A stretch of DNA of 64,000 bases from Dinoroseobacter shibae DFL 12 = DSM 16493 (GCF_000018145.1 NC_009952.1:3596001-3660000); one strand, 5' to 3'; positions 16,224 through 27,100 are shown, counted from the first letter of the stretch. Translations and numbers: made by a program. Notes: a model not told the origin generated them from the letters alone.

Positions 16224-17615
16224 ATGACAGACAGCGCTGCGCCGCCCGTAGTTCCGAAGGACCGCAGCACATGGGTGCGCTTGCGGACGCTGATCCTGTT
16301 GCGTTGGTTGGCCATTACCGGGCAGATCGTGACGATCGCCGTGGCCTCCCAAATTCTGAATCTCACACTGAACTACGGCCTTCTTTATCTGGCGATCGGT
16401 GCGTCGTTCATCGCCAACACGATCGCCATGTTCGTGTATCCGGAGAACAAGCGGCTATCCGAAAACGAGGCGATGCTCACCCTGCTCTTCGATGTCTCGC
16501 AGCTGGCATTCCTGCTTTACCTCACTGGGGGGCTGAACAACCCCTTCGCCCTTCTGATCCTCGCCCCGGTCACCATTTCGGCGGCTACCCTTCGCCTGCG
16601 TTCTACCATGTTGCTGGGCGCAGTCGCGATCGTCCTGATCACGCTGGTCGCCTTCCTCCATGTGCCCCTGCGCACCGAGCAGGGCTTCATCTTGCGGATG
16701 CCCGATGTGCTCGTCTTCGGGTTCTGGTGCGCCATCGTGATCGGTGTGATGTTTCTCGGCGCTTATGCCTACCGCGTCACCGGCGAGACGAACTCCATGT
16801 CGGAAGCGCTGCTCGCTACCCAGATGGCACTGGCGCGGGAACAGAAGCTGACCGATCTCGGCGGTGTGGTGGCCGCCGCCGCCCATGAGCTCGGAACCCC
16901 ACTGGCCACGATCAAACTCGTCAGCCAGGAGCTTGCCGAAGAACTCGAAGACCCGATCCTGCGCGAAGACGCGGAGCTGATCCGCGATCAGGCAGATCGA
17001 TGCCGTGACATCCTGCGGTCCATGGGACGGGCGGGAAAGGATGACCTGCATCTTAAAACCGCACCGCTGGCCGCCGTCGTACGGGAGGCCGCCGACCCCC
17101 ACGCCCAACGCGGCAAGACCCTGCATTTCGACATCTCCCCTGCCCCCGGCGGCAGCAACCAGCAACCCATCATCCAGCGCCAGCCTGAGATCATCCACGG
17201 TATCCGCAACCTCGTTCAGAACGCCGTGGATTTCGCCGAGGCCAATGTCTGGATCGATCTTCACTGGACCGACGACGTGATCCTTGTACGGATTATCGAC
17301 GATGGCGAAGGCTATCCCACCCATTTGCTGGGTCGAATAGGTGACCCGTTCGTGCGCAAGCGCAAAACCCAAACCGACAGCCGACGTCCGGGATACGAGG
17401 GCATGGGCCTGGGCCTGTTCATCGCCAAGACGCTGCTGGAACGCACCGGGGCCGAGCTCAGCTTCGCCAATGGCTCCGACCCGTTCCTGCCCCGCGAAGA
17501 ACGTCCGGTCCGCGGGGGCGCGATTGTCGAGGCCATCTGGCCACGGGAGCAGATCGCCCTGCCCGATCTCGAAGAAAGCCAGCCACTCGGATTGAACCAA
17601 CCCATCCAGGTTTAA
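16224..17615 (+). CDS. regB: Redox sensor histidine kinase RegB/PrrB/ActS
   Basis: 463 residues from the ATG at 16224; a GTG at 16170 would add 18 residues. Six hydrophobic segments span about residues 22-182. The conserved quinone-binding heptad GGLNNPF is at 102-108. The H-box AAAHELGTPLATIKL carries the autophosphorylated His (H221). The redox-active Cys is in DQADRCRDILRSMG (C260). The ATPase domain has the N-box IRNLVQNAVDFAEA, G1 RIIDDGEGYP and G2 GMGLGLFIAKTLL. It phosphorylates RegA under reducing conditions. All regulatory residues known from Rhodobacter RegB are intact. Confidence 0.96.
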   Translation: MTDSAAPPVVPKDRSTWVRLRTLILLRWLAITGQIVTIAVASQILNLTLNYGLLYLAIGASFIANTIAMFVYPENKRLSENEAMLTLLFDVSQLAFLLYLTGGLNNPFALLILAPVTISAATLRLRSTMLLGAVAIVLITLVAFLHVPLRTEQGFILRMPDVLVFGFWCAIVIGVMFLGAYAYRVTGETNSMSEALLATQMALAREQKLTDLGGVVAAAAHELGTPLATIKLVSQELAEELEDPILREDAELIRDQADRCRDILRSMGRAGKDDLHLKTAPLAAVVREAADPHAQRGKTLHFDISPAPGGSNQQPIIQRQPEIIHGIRNLVQNAVDFAEANVWIDLHWTDDVILVRIIDDGEGYPTHLLGRIGDPFVRKRKTQTDSRRPGYEGMGLGLFIAKTLLERTGAELSFANGSDPFLPREERPVRGGAIVEAIWPREQIALPDLEESQPLGLNQPIQV

Positions 17616-17669
17616 GCGGGTATTAACCTTTCCCGGCCAATTTGAGAAAAAACATAAGCAGATTGTGCA

Positions 17670-18974
17670 ATGGCTGGCATGGACTTCACGCTCTTGGCGA
17701 CGCTTCTCGCGGTTGCGTTTCTGACCGCGGCACTGGCGCTGTATGCGCTCAACACACTTTCAAACCGGGACTTTGCCCAAGGGCCCGGTCCTACACTGCC
17801 CGTCCGGACCGATCTCGACGGGCCAAGCGCAGACCAGATCACAGCCCAGCGCCGAGAACTCGCGCAGCTGCGCGCCACGGTCGAACACATTCCCCTGATC
17901 CTTTGGCGGCAGGACAACGATGGCGCCCTGACCTGGGCCAACAAACCCTATATCGACCTGACCGAGAAGCTCCATCCGGACCGCGCGGGGCGCTGGCCCA
18001 TGCCCCACCTGTTCAAACAGAAATCCCTCGCCCATCCGGACACCCCTGGACACCGCCGAATCTCCATCGACATGGAGGATGGCGAGAAGCGCTGGTTCGA
18101 GGTGCAGGGCTTCCGCGTTCAGGACGAAATTCTCTATTCTGCCACGCCGATCGACATGACCGTGAAGGCCGAGGTTTCACTCCGCAACTTCGTCCAGACC
18201 CTGACCAGCACCTTTGCCCATCTGCAGGTGGGGCTCGCAATCTTCGACAAACGGCGCCAGCTGGTGCTGTTCAACCCGGCACTTACCGACCTGACCACCC
18301 TTGAGCCCGAATGGCTCAGCGCGCGGCCGGGACTGTCCGAAGTGCTCGACCGGCTGCGCGACAAGAACATGCTGCCCGAACCGAAGGACTACAAGGAATG
18401 GCGCAACCGGCTTACCGGGCTGGAAAAGGCCGCCTCTTCCGGCACGTTCGAGGAAACCTGGGCGTTGCCCACGGGTCAGAACTACCGCATTCTCGGCCGC
18501 CCCCATCACGACGGCGGAATCGCCCTGACCTTCGAGGATATTTCCTCGGAAGTCTCCCTCACACGGCGATTCCGTTCCGAGATCGAGCTGGGGCAGACCG
18601 CGCTCGACACGCTGGAAGAGGCAATCGCGGTGTTCTCGGAAAACGGCACGCTTGTGCTGTCAAACAAGGCCTATTCCGAGCTTTGGGATGTCTCCGAGAA
18701 TGACGGACTGATGCCGGTAAGTATCGTGGATGCCACGCGCCATTGGCAGCAATCGTGCCAACCCAACCCGATCTGGGGTGACATTCGCGACTTCGCCACC
18801 ACAAGCCAGGGCCGCGCCGATTGGGAAGATTACGCCCGTCTTCAAGATGGCGGCACGATCCTGCGCTGCCGGGTGGCGCCGCTCGCCCAGGGCATGACCC
18901 TGGTAGGGTTCAAGACCCTCGAAGCCGTGCCGGAGTTCCAGCCCGCCAAGACCGAGATCGCCCAAACCGCGTGA
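17670..18974 (+). CDS. Membrane-anchored PAS-domain protein without kinase domain
   Basis: A 434-residue protein that starts with one membrane helix (about 5-27). PAS-type repeats follow: VEHIPLILWRQDNDGALTWANKPYIDLTE (about 70-150), FAHLQVGLAIFDKRRQLVLFNPALTDL (about 185-300) and LDTLEEAIAVFSENGTLVLSNKAYSELW (about 310-420). There is no H-box, ATPase, GGDEF or EAL domain, so it has sensing folds but no visible output module. The position directly downstream of regB on the same strand is shared across Rhodobacteraceae. It could be a degenerate kinase or a partner of RegB, but function is not known. Confidence 0.8.
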   Translation: MAGMDFTLLATLLAVAFLTAALALYALNTLSNRDFAQGPGPTLPVRTDLDGPSADQITAQRRELAQLRATVEHIPLILWRQDNDGALTWANKPYIDLTEKLHPDRAGRWPMPHLFKQKSLAHPDTPGHRRISIDMEDGEKRWFEVQGFRVQDEILYSATPIDMTVKAEVSLRNFVQTLTSTFAHLQVGLAIFDKRRQLVLFNPALTDLTTLEPEWLSARPGLSEVLDRLRDKNMLPEPKDYKEWRNRLTGLEKAASSGTFEETWALPTGQNYRILGRPHHDGGIALTFEDISSEVSLTRRFRSEIELGQTALDTLEEAIAVFSENGTLVLSNKAYSELWDVSENDGLMPVSIVDATRHWQQSCQPNPIWGDIRDFATTSQGRADWEDYARLQDGGTILRCRVAPLAQGMTLVGFKTLEAVPEFQPAKTEIAQTA

Positions 18975-19033
18975 CCCCCGGGCCCTGCGGCGCAAAGGCT
19001 TGCGAGCCTTGCATCATCCGGTACAACGGAGCC

Positions 19034-19531
19034 ATGGAACCCGAAGCCCTCGCCCGACTGACCCTGACCAGCGAAGACAGTCTGCGCGCCTTCGGAGCCT
19101 GTCTCGCGCCGGTCTTGCAACCGGGCGATGCACTTCTGCTTGTCGGGGAGATCGGCGCCGGCAAAACTGTGCTTAGCCGCGCCATCATCCAGACACGCCT
19201 TGCCGCTATCGGTGTTATGGAGGACGTACCCTCTCCCACGTTCACGCTTGTGCAGACCTATGCCCTTGGGAACGTGGACCTGTGGCATTGTGACCTCTAC
19301 CGCCTCACGGACCCCGAAGAGGTCGTAGCGCTCGGGCTGGAAGAAGCTTTCCGTGATGCAATCACTCTCATTGAGTGGCCGGATCGATTGGGCGACGAGA
19401 TACCGCCGAATGCGCTGGTGATCGACCTGCGCATCCCGGATGCGACCCCGTTGCAACGCGACATGACCCTCACCGCCTTCGGAGCAGAATGGTCACGTCG
19501 CATCAACCCCTGCCTGGATCTGGCCGCATGA
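19034..19531 (+). CDS. tsaE: tRNA threonylcarbamoyladenosine biosynthesis ATPase TsaE
   Basis: 165 residues from the ATG at 19034. The P-loop VGEIGAGKTVLSRAI (about 37-51), the segment VPSPTFTLVQTYALGNVDLWHCDLYRL and LIEWPDRLGDEIP are the family signatures. TsaE is the ATPase that, with TsaB and TsaD, makes the universal t6A37 modification on ANN-decoding tRNAs. Its stop overlaps the next start by four bases (ATGA), which opens a tightly coupled run through amgK, murU, addB and addA. Confidence 0.93.
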   Translation: MEPEALARLTLTSEDSLRAFGACLAPVLQPGDALLLVGEIGAGKTVLSRAIIQTRLAAIGVMEDVPSPTFTLVQTYALGNVDLWHCDLYRLTDPEEVVALGLEEAFRDAITLIEWPDRLGDEIPPNALVIDLRIPDATPLQRDMTLTAFGAEWSRRINPCLDLAA

Positions 19532-20526
19532 GGCGGCAGGCGGAAAAGGACCGCTTCCTAGCGCAGATCGGCTGGGCGCAGGCAACGGTGACGCCACTGG
19601 CGGGCGATGCGTCTCTGCGCAGTTATGACCGGGTGGAGACACACGGCAAACGCGCGGTTCTGATGAATGCGCCACCGGACCACGGTGAAAGCACAGATCC
19701 GTTCCTGCGGATCGCCCGGCACCTGTCGGTTATCGGCCTGCACCCGCCCGCTATCCTAGGCGAAGATCGCTCCATGGGATTTCTCTTGCTGGAGGATCTC
19801 GGGGACAGGCTCTTTGCAAGGGAATTCGAGCGCGATCCAGACCTGCAACACCTCTGTTATACCGAGGCATTACGAGCCCTGAAAACACTCCACGACCACC
19901 CCGCCCCCGAGCTTCCGGGCTATGGGCGGGCCGAGATGGCGCAGGCGGCGGGCCTCGCTGCAACCTGGTATGCGGGCGATCCTGACGCCGCAGTCAGGCT
20001 TCGTAAGGTAATGGAAGAGGCGCTCGCGACGCTGGACTGGTCACGCCACGTGCCTGTGCTGCGCGACTATCATGCCGAAAACCTGATCTGGTGCCCGGAA
20101 GAGACCGGCCTGCGTCGCGTGGGGCTTCTGGATTTCCAGGACGCGGGCCTCGGCCACCCTGTCTATGACGCGGCCTCCCTTCTCCAAGACGCACGCCGTG
20201 ACCTCGATCCCGATCTGGTGGCCCGGCTGAGCGCGGATTGCTGGTCCTGGTTCGCCGCGGATCGCGCCGCGTTCACACAGGCCTTCGCGGTTCTGGGCGC
20301 CCAGCGCGCCTTGCGCATCCTCGGCGTGTTCGCGCGGCTGTCGCTGCATTTCGACAAGCCGCGATACGTGGACCTGATCCCCCGCGTCTGGGGGCAGTTG
20401 CAGGGTAACCTCGACCACCCGGCCCTGCGCAGGCTCGCGGATACGACCCACGCGATTTTGCCCGAGCCATCCACAGCCCATTTGGACGATCTCAAGGCAC
20501 GGGCGGGTTCATGCCCAGCGCTGTGA
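19528..20526 (+). CDS. amgK: N-acetylmuramate/N-acetylglucosamine anomeric kinase (APH-fold)
   Basis: 332 residues from the ATG at 19528, which overlaps the tsaE stop. The aminoglycoside-phosphotransferase fold is shown by GDASLRSYDRV (glycine-rich loop), LLLEDLGDRLF (hinge), PVLRDYHAENLIWCPEE (catalytic loop) and GLLDFQDAGLGHPVYDAASLL (metal-binding DFQD). With a MurU-type nucleotidyltransferase directly downstream, AmgK is the best match: it phosphorylates MurNAc and GlcNAc at the anomeric position for peptidoglycan recycling. Drug resistance is not implied. Confidence 0.87.
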   Translation: MRRQAEKDRFLAQIGWAQATVTPLAGDASLRSYDRVETHGKRAVLMNAPPDHGESTDPFLRIARHLSVIGLHPPAILGEDRSMGFLLLEDLGDRLFAREFERDPDLQHLCYTEALRALKTLHDHPAPELPGYGRAEMAQAAGLAATWYAGDPDAAVRLRKVMEEALATLDWSRHVPVLRDYHAENLIWCPEETGLRRVGLLDFQDAGLGHPVYDAASLLQDARRDLDPDLVARLSADCWSWFAADRAAFTQAFAVLGAQRALRILGVFARLSLHFDKPRYVDLIPRVWGQLQGNLDHPALRRLADTTHAILPEPSTAHLDDLKARAGSCPAL

Positions 20527-21194
20527 TGGTGTTCGCCGCCGGGCGCGGCACCCGAATGGCGCCCCTGACCGATAAGCGGCCCAAACCACTGATCGAAGTC
20601 TCAGGAAAGCCCTTGCTCGACCACGCCCTCGCGCTCGCCGAGGCGGCAGAAATCCCCCGCAAGGTAGTGAACATTCACCATCTGGGCGACCAGATCGCAG
20701 CCCATCTCGCCGACCGCCCGGGTATCCGCATCAGTGACGAGCGTACCGCGCTACTTGAAACCGGCGGCGGACTGCGCAAGGCATTGCCCCTCCTCGGCGA
20801 AGGCCCGGTCTTCACCCTGAATTCCGACGCGGTCTGGACCGACCACAGTGCGCTAAGGCAGCTCAGTGCCGCCTGGCGCCCGCAAGATATGGCCGCGCTT
20901 CTGCTGCTGCTGCCACGCGCCCGCGCCCACGGCTATACCGGGCCAGGCAATTTTGCCCTCGGCCCCGAAGGGCGCCTGAGCCGTGGAGGACCTTGGGTTT
21001 ATTCCGGCGCGCAAATCATCGATCCCGCAGGTCTGTCTGACATCAAGCAAAAGGCATTCTCCCTCAACCTGCTCTGGGACAAGTACGCCGTGGAGGGCCG
21101 CTTGTACGGTGCGGTTTATTCCGGTCACTGGGCGGATGTCGGCACGCCCATGGGCATCGAGACCGCCGAAATCCTGTTGAAGACAAACACATGA
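20511..21194 (+). CDS. murU: N-acetylmuramate-1-phosphate uridylyltransferase
   Basis: A 227-residue sugar-nucleotide transferase. The N-terminal VFAAGRGTRMAPLTDKRPKPLIEVSGKPLLDHAL is the NTP-binding signature, LNSDAVWTD carries the metal-binding Asp, and HWADVGTPMGIETAE closes the active site. With AmgK it forms the salvage route from MurNAc to UDP-MurNAc that bypasses MurA. It overlaps the amgK end by 16 bases and the addB start by four. Confidence 0.88.
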   Translation: MPSAVMVFAAGRGTRMAPLTDKRPKPLIEVSGKPLLDHALALAEAAEIPRKVVNIHHLGDQIAAHLADRPGIRISDERTALLETGGGLRKALPLLGEGPVFTLNSDAVWTDHSALRQLSAAWRPQDMAALLLLLPRARAHGYTGPGNFALGPEGRLSRGGPWVYSGAQIIDPAGLSDIKQKAFSLNLLWDKYAVEGRLYGAVYSGHWADVGTPMGIETAEILLKTNT

Positions 21195-24157
21195 TCCAAC
21201 TTTTCCCCGCCCAGGACAGCCCCCGTGTGTTCGGTGTACCCATCGGACTCGATTTCCCGGCAGAGACTGTGGCCGGACTGCTCGAACGGCTCGGGTCGCA
21301 GCCACCCCATGCCCTTGCTCAGGTGGAAATCCTTGTCAACACGGGACGAATGCAGCGACGGCTGCAAGAGGTGCTGAGCGATCGCGGGCGCGCGGGCTTC
21401 TTGCCGAAGATCCGGCTGATCACCGACCTCGGGACCGAAGCCGGGACCGACCCGGCCCCGGCGACCCTTTCGCCGCTGCGGCGTATGCTTGATCTGCGCA
21501 GGCTGGTGCTGGGCCTACTGGAAACGACACCGGACCTGGCCCCCCGGAGCGCGGCACTCGACCTGACCATCAGTCTCGTCAGCCTTCTGGAAGAGTGCGA
21601 GGGCGAGGGAGTATCCCTCGAGCAATTGGCCGCGCTTGATGTCGAGGACCTGTCGGCTCATTGGCAGCGGGCGCTTGCGTTCATCTCCATCATCGGGCCC
21701 TTCCTCAAGGATAGCGGCGGCGCCGTCGGACCGGAGGGACGGCAACGGGCAGCGGTCCTCCGCAAGATCGCTCAGTGGCAGGATACCCCGCCCCGGCATC
21801 CGATCCTGATCGCCGGGTCCACCGGATCGCGGGGCACCACGGCCCTGTTGATGACGGCGGTGGCCCGTCTGCCCCAAGGCGCGCTGCTTTTGCCCGGGTT
21901 CGACACGGATCAGCCCCCAAAGGTCTGGGCAGAGATGAGCGATGCGCTGATCGGCGAAGATCATCCGCAGTTCCGCTTCGCCCGCCTTTTGCAGGCGCTC
22001 GATCTTGACCCCGCAAGTCTGCCCCTTTGGACCGATACCGCGCCTCCCGCACCAGGACGCAATCGCCTCGTCTCCCTCGCGCTGCGGCCTGCACCCGTCA
22101 CAGACCAATGGCGCGCCGAAGGGCCAGATTTGCGCGACCTGCCCGAAGCGCTTGCAAATACCACATTGATCGAGGCCGCCTCTCAGCGTGAGGAAGCACT
22201 GAGCATCGCCGTCGCTCTGCGCGACTCGGCCGCTGCGGGCAAACGCGCGGCCCTTATCACACCGGACCGAGGTCTGACACGCCAGGTCACCGCGGCACTG
22301 GACCGATGGCGGATCGAACCAGATGACAGCGCCGGTCGCCCGCTGGTCCTGTCGGCGCCGGGGCGCTTCCTGTCTCATGTGGCGGCAATGATGGGTGCGG
22401 AGCTGTCTGCCAGCGCGCTTCTGATCCTGCTCAAGCATCCACTGACCCATTCCGAACGCCCGGACCGCGGTGACCACCTGCGCCACAGCCGCGATCTGGA
22501 GCTTCATCTGCGAAAAGCCCCCTTCGTGGAACTGTCCGAGGCCCGCCTGCGGGCCTGGGCGGCATCCTCCCCGTCTCGCACGGACAGTCCCGCCGATCCC
22601 GCGCGCGCGGCCTGGATGGACTGGGTGCTCGCCACGGTGGGACCCCTCACCACACTCGAAGACGCCCCGCTCGACACGCTGGCCACGGTTCATCGCAATG
22701 CATCAGAACGGCTTGCGGCAGGACCTGGCGCCGAAGGCGCCGGGGGCCTGTGGGACAAAACCGCAGGGGAGAAAGCCAAAGCCGTTCTGGATGCCCTGGC
22801 ACTCGAAGCGGCCCATGGGGGCTCGTTCGCGTCCGGTGATTTCGCAGCCCTGCTGGCCCGCATGCTGGCGCAGGAAGAAGTGCGCGATCCGGTCCGGCCC
22901 GACCCCCGGATCATGATATGGGGCACGCTAGAGGCGCGCGTTCAAGGCGCGGATGTCGTTATCCTCGCCGGTCTCAACGACGGGATTTGGCCCAAGCGGC
23001 CCGATCCTGACCCCTGGATGAACCGCAAGATGCGTCACGAGGCGGGGCTCTTGGTGCCTGAGCGTCAGGTCGGCTTGTCGGCCCATGACTTTCAGCAAGC
23101 GATGGGCGCACGGGAAGTGATTCTGACGCGCGCCACCCGCGACAGCGAAGCGGAAACCGTGCCATCCCGCTGGTTGAACCGGATCACCAATCTGCTCGAA
23201 GGGTTGAGCGATGAGAGCCGCGCAGCCCTTGCGGGAATGCGCACACGGGGTGCTGCCATCGTCACCCGGGCGCGTGGCCTCGACCGACCCGCCGCCGTGA
23301 TGCCTCTTGCGAAGCGACCTTCACCGATCCCGGCGCCGGGGCAGTTCCCGCCGCGCATTTCGGCCTCTCGTGTCGAAACTCTCATCCGCGACCCGTTCGA
23401 GATCTATTGTGGCACGGTTCTGGGCCTGCGCCCTCTCGATCCGCTGGACCGCCCTGCCGACGCGGCCCTACGCGGCACGGTCCTGCACAAAGTACTGGAA
23501 ACGGCTCTGTCACAGGTGATGGCGGGCACCGAGATGACCGCGACCCTGCTGCGGCAGATCGCGGCCCGTGTGCTGGATGAACACGTCCCTTGGCCCGAGG
23601 TCAGAACCCAATGGCGCGCCCGGTTCGAAAGCTATGCCACCCAACTGGCAGAGGCAGAAGTCGCCCGCCTTAGGCGAGCGACCCCCGCCGCCCTGGAACG
23701 GCGCGGAGAGTTGACGCTGGCCTCCGGTGTACGCCTCACCTGCGAGGCGGACCGGATCGACATCGCCCCGGATGGGACCGCCATCATCTACGACTACAAG
23801 ACCGGAACTGTCCCTGGTGAGAAAGAAGTGGAGGCGTTTACCAAACAGCTCCACCTCGAAGCGGTGATCGCCGAGGCAGGCGGGTTCGAAGACCTGCCGC
23901 CCCTGACCGTTTCCGAAATCGCCTATCTGCAGATCAACAAGGACCTCAAGATCCGCGCCCTTACCTTCGAGCCCGGGGATGTCGGGCGCGCAAGGGATGA
24001 GTTCGCCAAAATCATGGACGATTTTCTGTCCGGAGAACGCAGCTTCACGGCGCGCCGGATGCCGCGCGACATGAAATACGTCTCGGATTACGACCACCTG
24101 AGCCGGTTCGGCGAATGGGATCAGAGCGACACGCCCGTTCCGGAGGAAATGCCATGA
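21191..24157 (+). CDS. addB: Double-strand break repair protein AddB
   Basis: 988 residues, typical of alphaproteobacterial AddB. The N-terminal half is an inactive helicase-like region. The C-terminus holds a PD-(D/E)XK nuclease: ISASRVETLIRDPFEIYCGTVLGLRPLD, then LTCEADRIDIAPDGTAIIYDYKTGTVPGEKE (near 855-875) with the catalytic D..DYK. AddAB resects double-strand ends and loads RecA in place of RecBCD. The stop overlaps the addA start (ATGA). Confidence 0.93.
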   Translation: MIQLFPAQDSPRVFGVPIGLDFPAETVAGLLERLGSQPPHALAQVEILVNTGRMQRRLQEVLSDRGRAGFLPKIRLITDLGTEAGTDPAPATLSPLRRMLDLRRLVLGLLETTPDLAPRSAALDLTISLVSLLEECEGEGVSLEQLAALDVEDLSAHWQRALAFISIIGPFLKDSGGAVGPEGRQRAAVLRKIAQWQDTPPRHPILIAGSTGSRGTTALLMTAVARLPQGALLLPGFDTDQPPKVWAEMSDALIGEDHPQFRFARLLQALDLDPASLPLWTDTAPPAPGRNRLVSLALRPAPVTDQWRAEGPDLRDLPEALANTTLIEAASQREEALSIAVALRDSAAAGKRAALITPDRGLTRQVTAALDRWRIEPDDSAGRPLVLSAPGRFLSHVAAMMGAELSASALLILLKHPLTHSERPDRGDHLRHSRDLELHLRKAPFVELSEARLRAWAASSPSRTDSPADPARAAWMDWVLATVGPLTTLEDAPLDTLATVHRNASERLAAGPGAEGAGGLWDKTAGEKAKAVLDALALEAAHGGSFASGDFAALLARMLAQEEVRDPVRPDPRIMIWGTLEARVQGADVVILAGLNDGIWPKRPDPDPWMNRKMRHEAGLLVPERQVGLSAHDFQQAMGAREVILTRATRDSEAETVPSRWLNRITNLLEGLSDESRAALAGMRTRGAAIVTRARGLDRPAAVMPLAKRPSPIPAPGQFPPRISASRVETLIRDPFEIYCGTVLGLRPLDPLDRPADAALRGTVLHKVLETALSQVMAGTEMTATLLRQIAARVLDEHVPWPEVRTQWRARFESYATQLAEAEVARLRRATPAALERRGELTLASGVRLTCEADRIDIAPDGTAIIYDYKTGTVPGEKEVEAFTKQLHLEAVIAEAGGFEDLPPLTVSEIAYLQINKDLKIRALTFEPGDVGRARDEFAKIMDDFLSGERSFTARRMPRDMKYVSDYDHLSRFGEWDQSDTPVPEEMP

Positions 24158-27100
24158 CTGCCCCGGCCCCGAACGACGCGACGCGCGCGCAGATCGCCGC
24201 TGCGGACCCGACTTCGTCGGTTTGGCTGTCGGCCAATGCGGGCTCGGGCAAGACCAAGGTTCTCACCGACCGGGTGGCGCGACTGCTGCTCGAAGACGTA
24301 CCTCCGGAACGCATTCTCTGCCTGACCTATACGAAAGCCGCCGCGAGCGAGATGCAGAACCGGCTCTTCCGCACGCTCGGAGGTTGGTCGATGCTGGATG
24401 ATGGCGACCTGCGGCGGCGACTGGCCGAGCTGGGCCTGCTGCAGGTCGAGATCACGGCAGCGCGTTGCCGCAGCGCCCGCACGCTCTTTGCCCGAGCGAT
24501 CGAGACCCCGGGCGGACTGAAGATCCAGACGATCCACTCCTTCTGCGCCAGCCTTTTGCGCCGTTTTCCGATGGAAGCTGGCGTGTCGCCGCAATTCACC
24601 GAAATGGACAGTCGCGCCGAGGCCGAGTTGCAACGGGCTGTGCTGCGCCAGATGGCCGAGGGACCGGGTCGCGACAGCCTCTTTGCCCTCGCGCAGAGCG
24701 TGGACGAGACGAACTTGCCGGAGCTCATGAAAGAACTTCTGAGCCACCGCGAGGCGCTCACAAGCCCGCCCGCCCAAGGCGTTATCGAAAAGACCCTTGG
24801 ATTGGCTCCAGGGGATAGCATCACAGCGCTCTCGGACCGCACCTTTCAAGCCAAGGATCGCGACTTGATCGGGCGTGTCGCGAAAGCCTGCGCCACCGGC
24901 AGTTCAACCGATGCCAAAGCCGCGGCAAAGCTGCAAGAACTTGCAGACCGTGCGCCGGATACAACGTGGTTCGAGGTTCTGGAGGGCTTGCTACTCTATG
25001 GTGCGACGGCCAAGGCCGGCCCTTTCGCGCCCAAGACCGACGCCTTCCCAACGAAAGCCACGCGGACCGCGCTTGGCGCCGACATGGGCGCGCTGAACGA
25101 CCTGATGTGTCGTGTCGCCGAAGCGCGACAGCCTCGTCTGGCGTTGGAAATCGCGGCGCAGACCCGGATCGTCCACAACTTCGCCAACGTGTTCCTGAAG
25201 GCCTACCAGGCGGGCAAGGACGCGCGTGGTTGGTTGGATTTCGACGATCTGATCCTGCGCGCCAAGACGCTTCTGACCGATCCGGGGGTGGCGCAATGGG
25301 TTCTCTTCCGACTTGATGGCGGGATCGACCATATGCTGGTGGACGAAGCGCAGGACACCTCGCCCGTGCAATGGGATGTCATTCGCCTGCTGACGCGCGA
25401 ATTCACCGCCGGTCAGGGCGCGCGCACCAATGTCTTGCGCACCATTTTCGTGGTCGGAGACCAGAAACAATCGATCTATTCATTCCAAGGCGCCGATCCC
25501 GCCGGGTTTGACCGGATGCGCCAGCATTTCGGCACCGAGCTGGCCCAGGTCGGCACGCCGTTGCAGGAACGGCTGCTCCTGTTTTCGTTCCGATCGTCGA
25601 GGGCCGTACTGCGTCATGTGGACGAGACCTTCTCTCGGTTCCAGCACCAGGGCCTCGGCGGCGGGTCGGAACACATCGCGTTTCACGAAGCCCTGCCGGG
25701 GCGGGTCGACCTGTGGCCTGCGTTGGCGAAGGCCGAAAAACAGACGCCCCAAAACTGGACCGACCCGGTGGACAAGATCGCCGCGGACGATCCGCGTCAC
25801 GTACTGGCCCGCAAGATTGCGGCAGAGATCAGACGCCTGCTTGAGAGCGGCACGCAGATCACCTCCGCCAAGGGCGAGACTCGCCCGATCACGCCCGGCG
25901 ATTTTCTGGTTCTGGTGCAAAAACGGTCCGAGATCTTCCACGAGTTGATCCGCGCCTGCAAGACCGAACGCTTGCCAATCGCGGGTTCGGACCGGCTGCG
26001 TGTGGGGGCGGAACTGGCGGTGCAGGATTTGATGGCACTGCTGGCCTTTGCCGCGACGCCGGAGGATAGCATGGCGTTGGCCTGCGTGCTGCGTTCCCCA
26101 CTCTGCGGCTGGACCCAGCGCGAGCTGCACGTCCTCGCACAGCCGAACCGAAACCGCTTCCTCTGGGCGGCTTTGCGCGACAGCGACGCGCACGGTGAAA
26201 CCCGCGCTTTCCTGCAGGATGTCAGGGATCAGGCTGATTTCCTGCGCCCATACGACCTGCTTGAACGGGTGCTAACCCGCCATGGCGGGCGCGAACGGCT
26301 AATTGCGCGGCTGGGCGAGGAAGCCGAGGAAGGCATCGACGTCCTGCTCGACCAAGCCCTGCAATACGAGCAGACCGAAATACCCAGCCTGAGCGGCTTC
26401 GTGGCATGGTTCCGGCAGGACGACATGAGCATTAAACGTCAGATAGACGCCCGTCGGGACGAGATCCGGGTGATGACAGTCCACGGTGCCAAGGGACTGG
26501 AAGCCCCTATCGTCATCATGCCCGATTGTGCAAAACCGTCCAATACCAACACTCGCAGCAAGCTGCTCCCGCTTGAAGATGGCCCCTTGGTGTGGGCCGG
26601 AAACAAGGAAACGCGCCCCGAAGTTATAAAGCCTCGCGCCGAGGAGATTGCACTGCGCGACACCGAAGAGCGGATGCGCCTGCTTTATGTCGCCATGACC
26701 CGCGCCGAGAGCTGGCTGATCGTGGCCGCCGCGGGGGAGACCGGGACCGGCACGGACAGCTGGCACGCCATGGTGACCGAGGGTATCGAGGCACAGACGC
26801 CCCACGAGGTGGAGTTTCCGACCGGGACCGGCTTGCGGCTTGAGCACGGGGTCTGGCCCCCCGATGCCCCTTCCCCCATGCCCCTCCATACGGCCCATAG
26901 TCCACAACAGCCCGCCTTCGCACCAATGCCTCCGATGCCTGAACGGCGCAACACCCGTGCACCCTCCGATCTCGGTGGGGCGAAAGTGATCGAGAACGCA
27001 ATCGAGGGCCTCGACAAGGATGCGGCCCAACGACGTGGCAAGCAGATTCACCTGCTTCTGGAGCATCTGCCGGATCATCCACCGGAAAGTTGGGCAAGCC

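Noticed and set aside
15501-16352. Longer SenC frame overlapping the start of regB
   Set aside because: The first 77 residues have no SenC character, and the ATG at 16121 yields a normal membrane-anchored SenC.
19528-20526. Aminoglycoside resistance kinase
   Set aside because: The fold is shared, but linkage to a MurU-type uridylyltransferase points to the anomeric sugar kinase AmgK.
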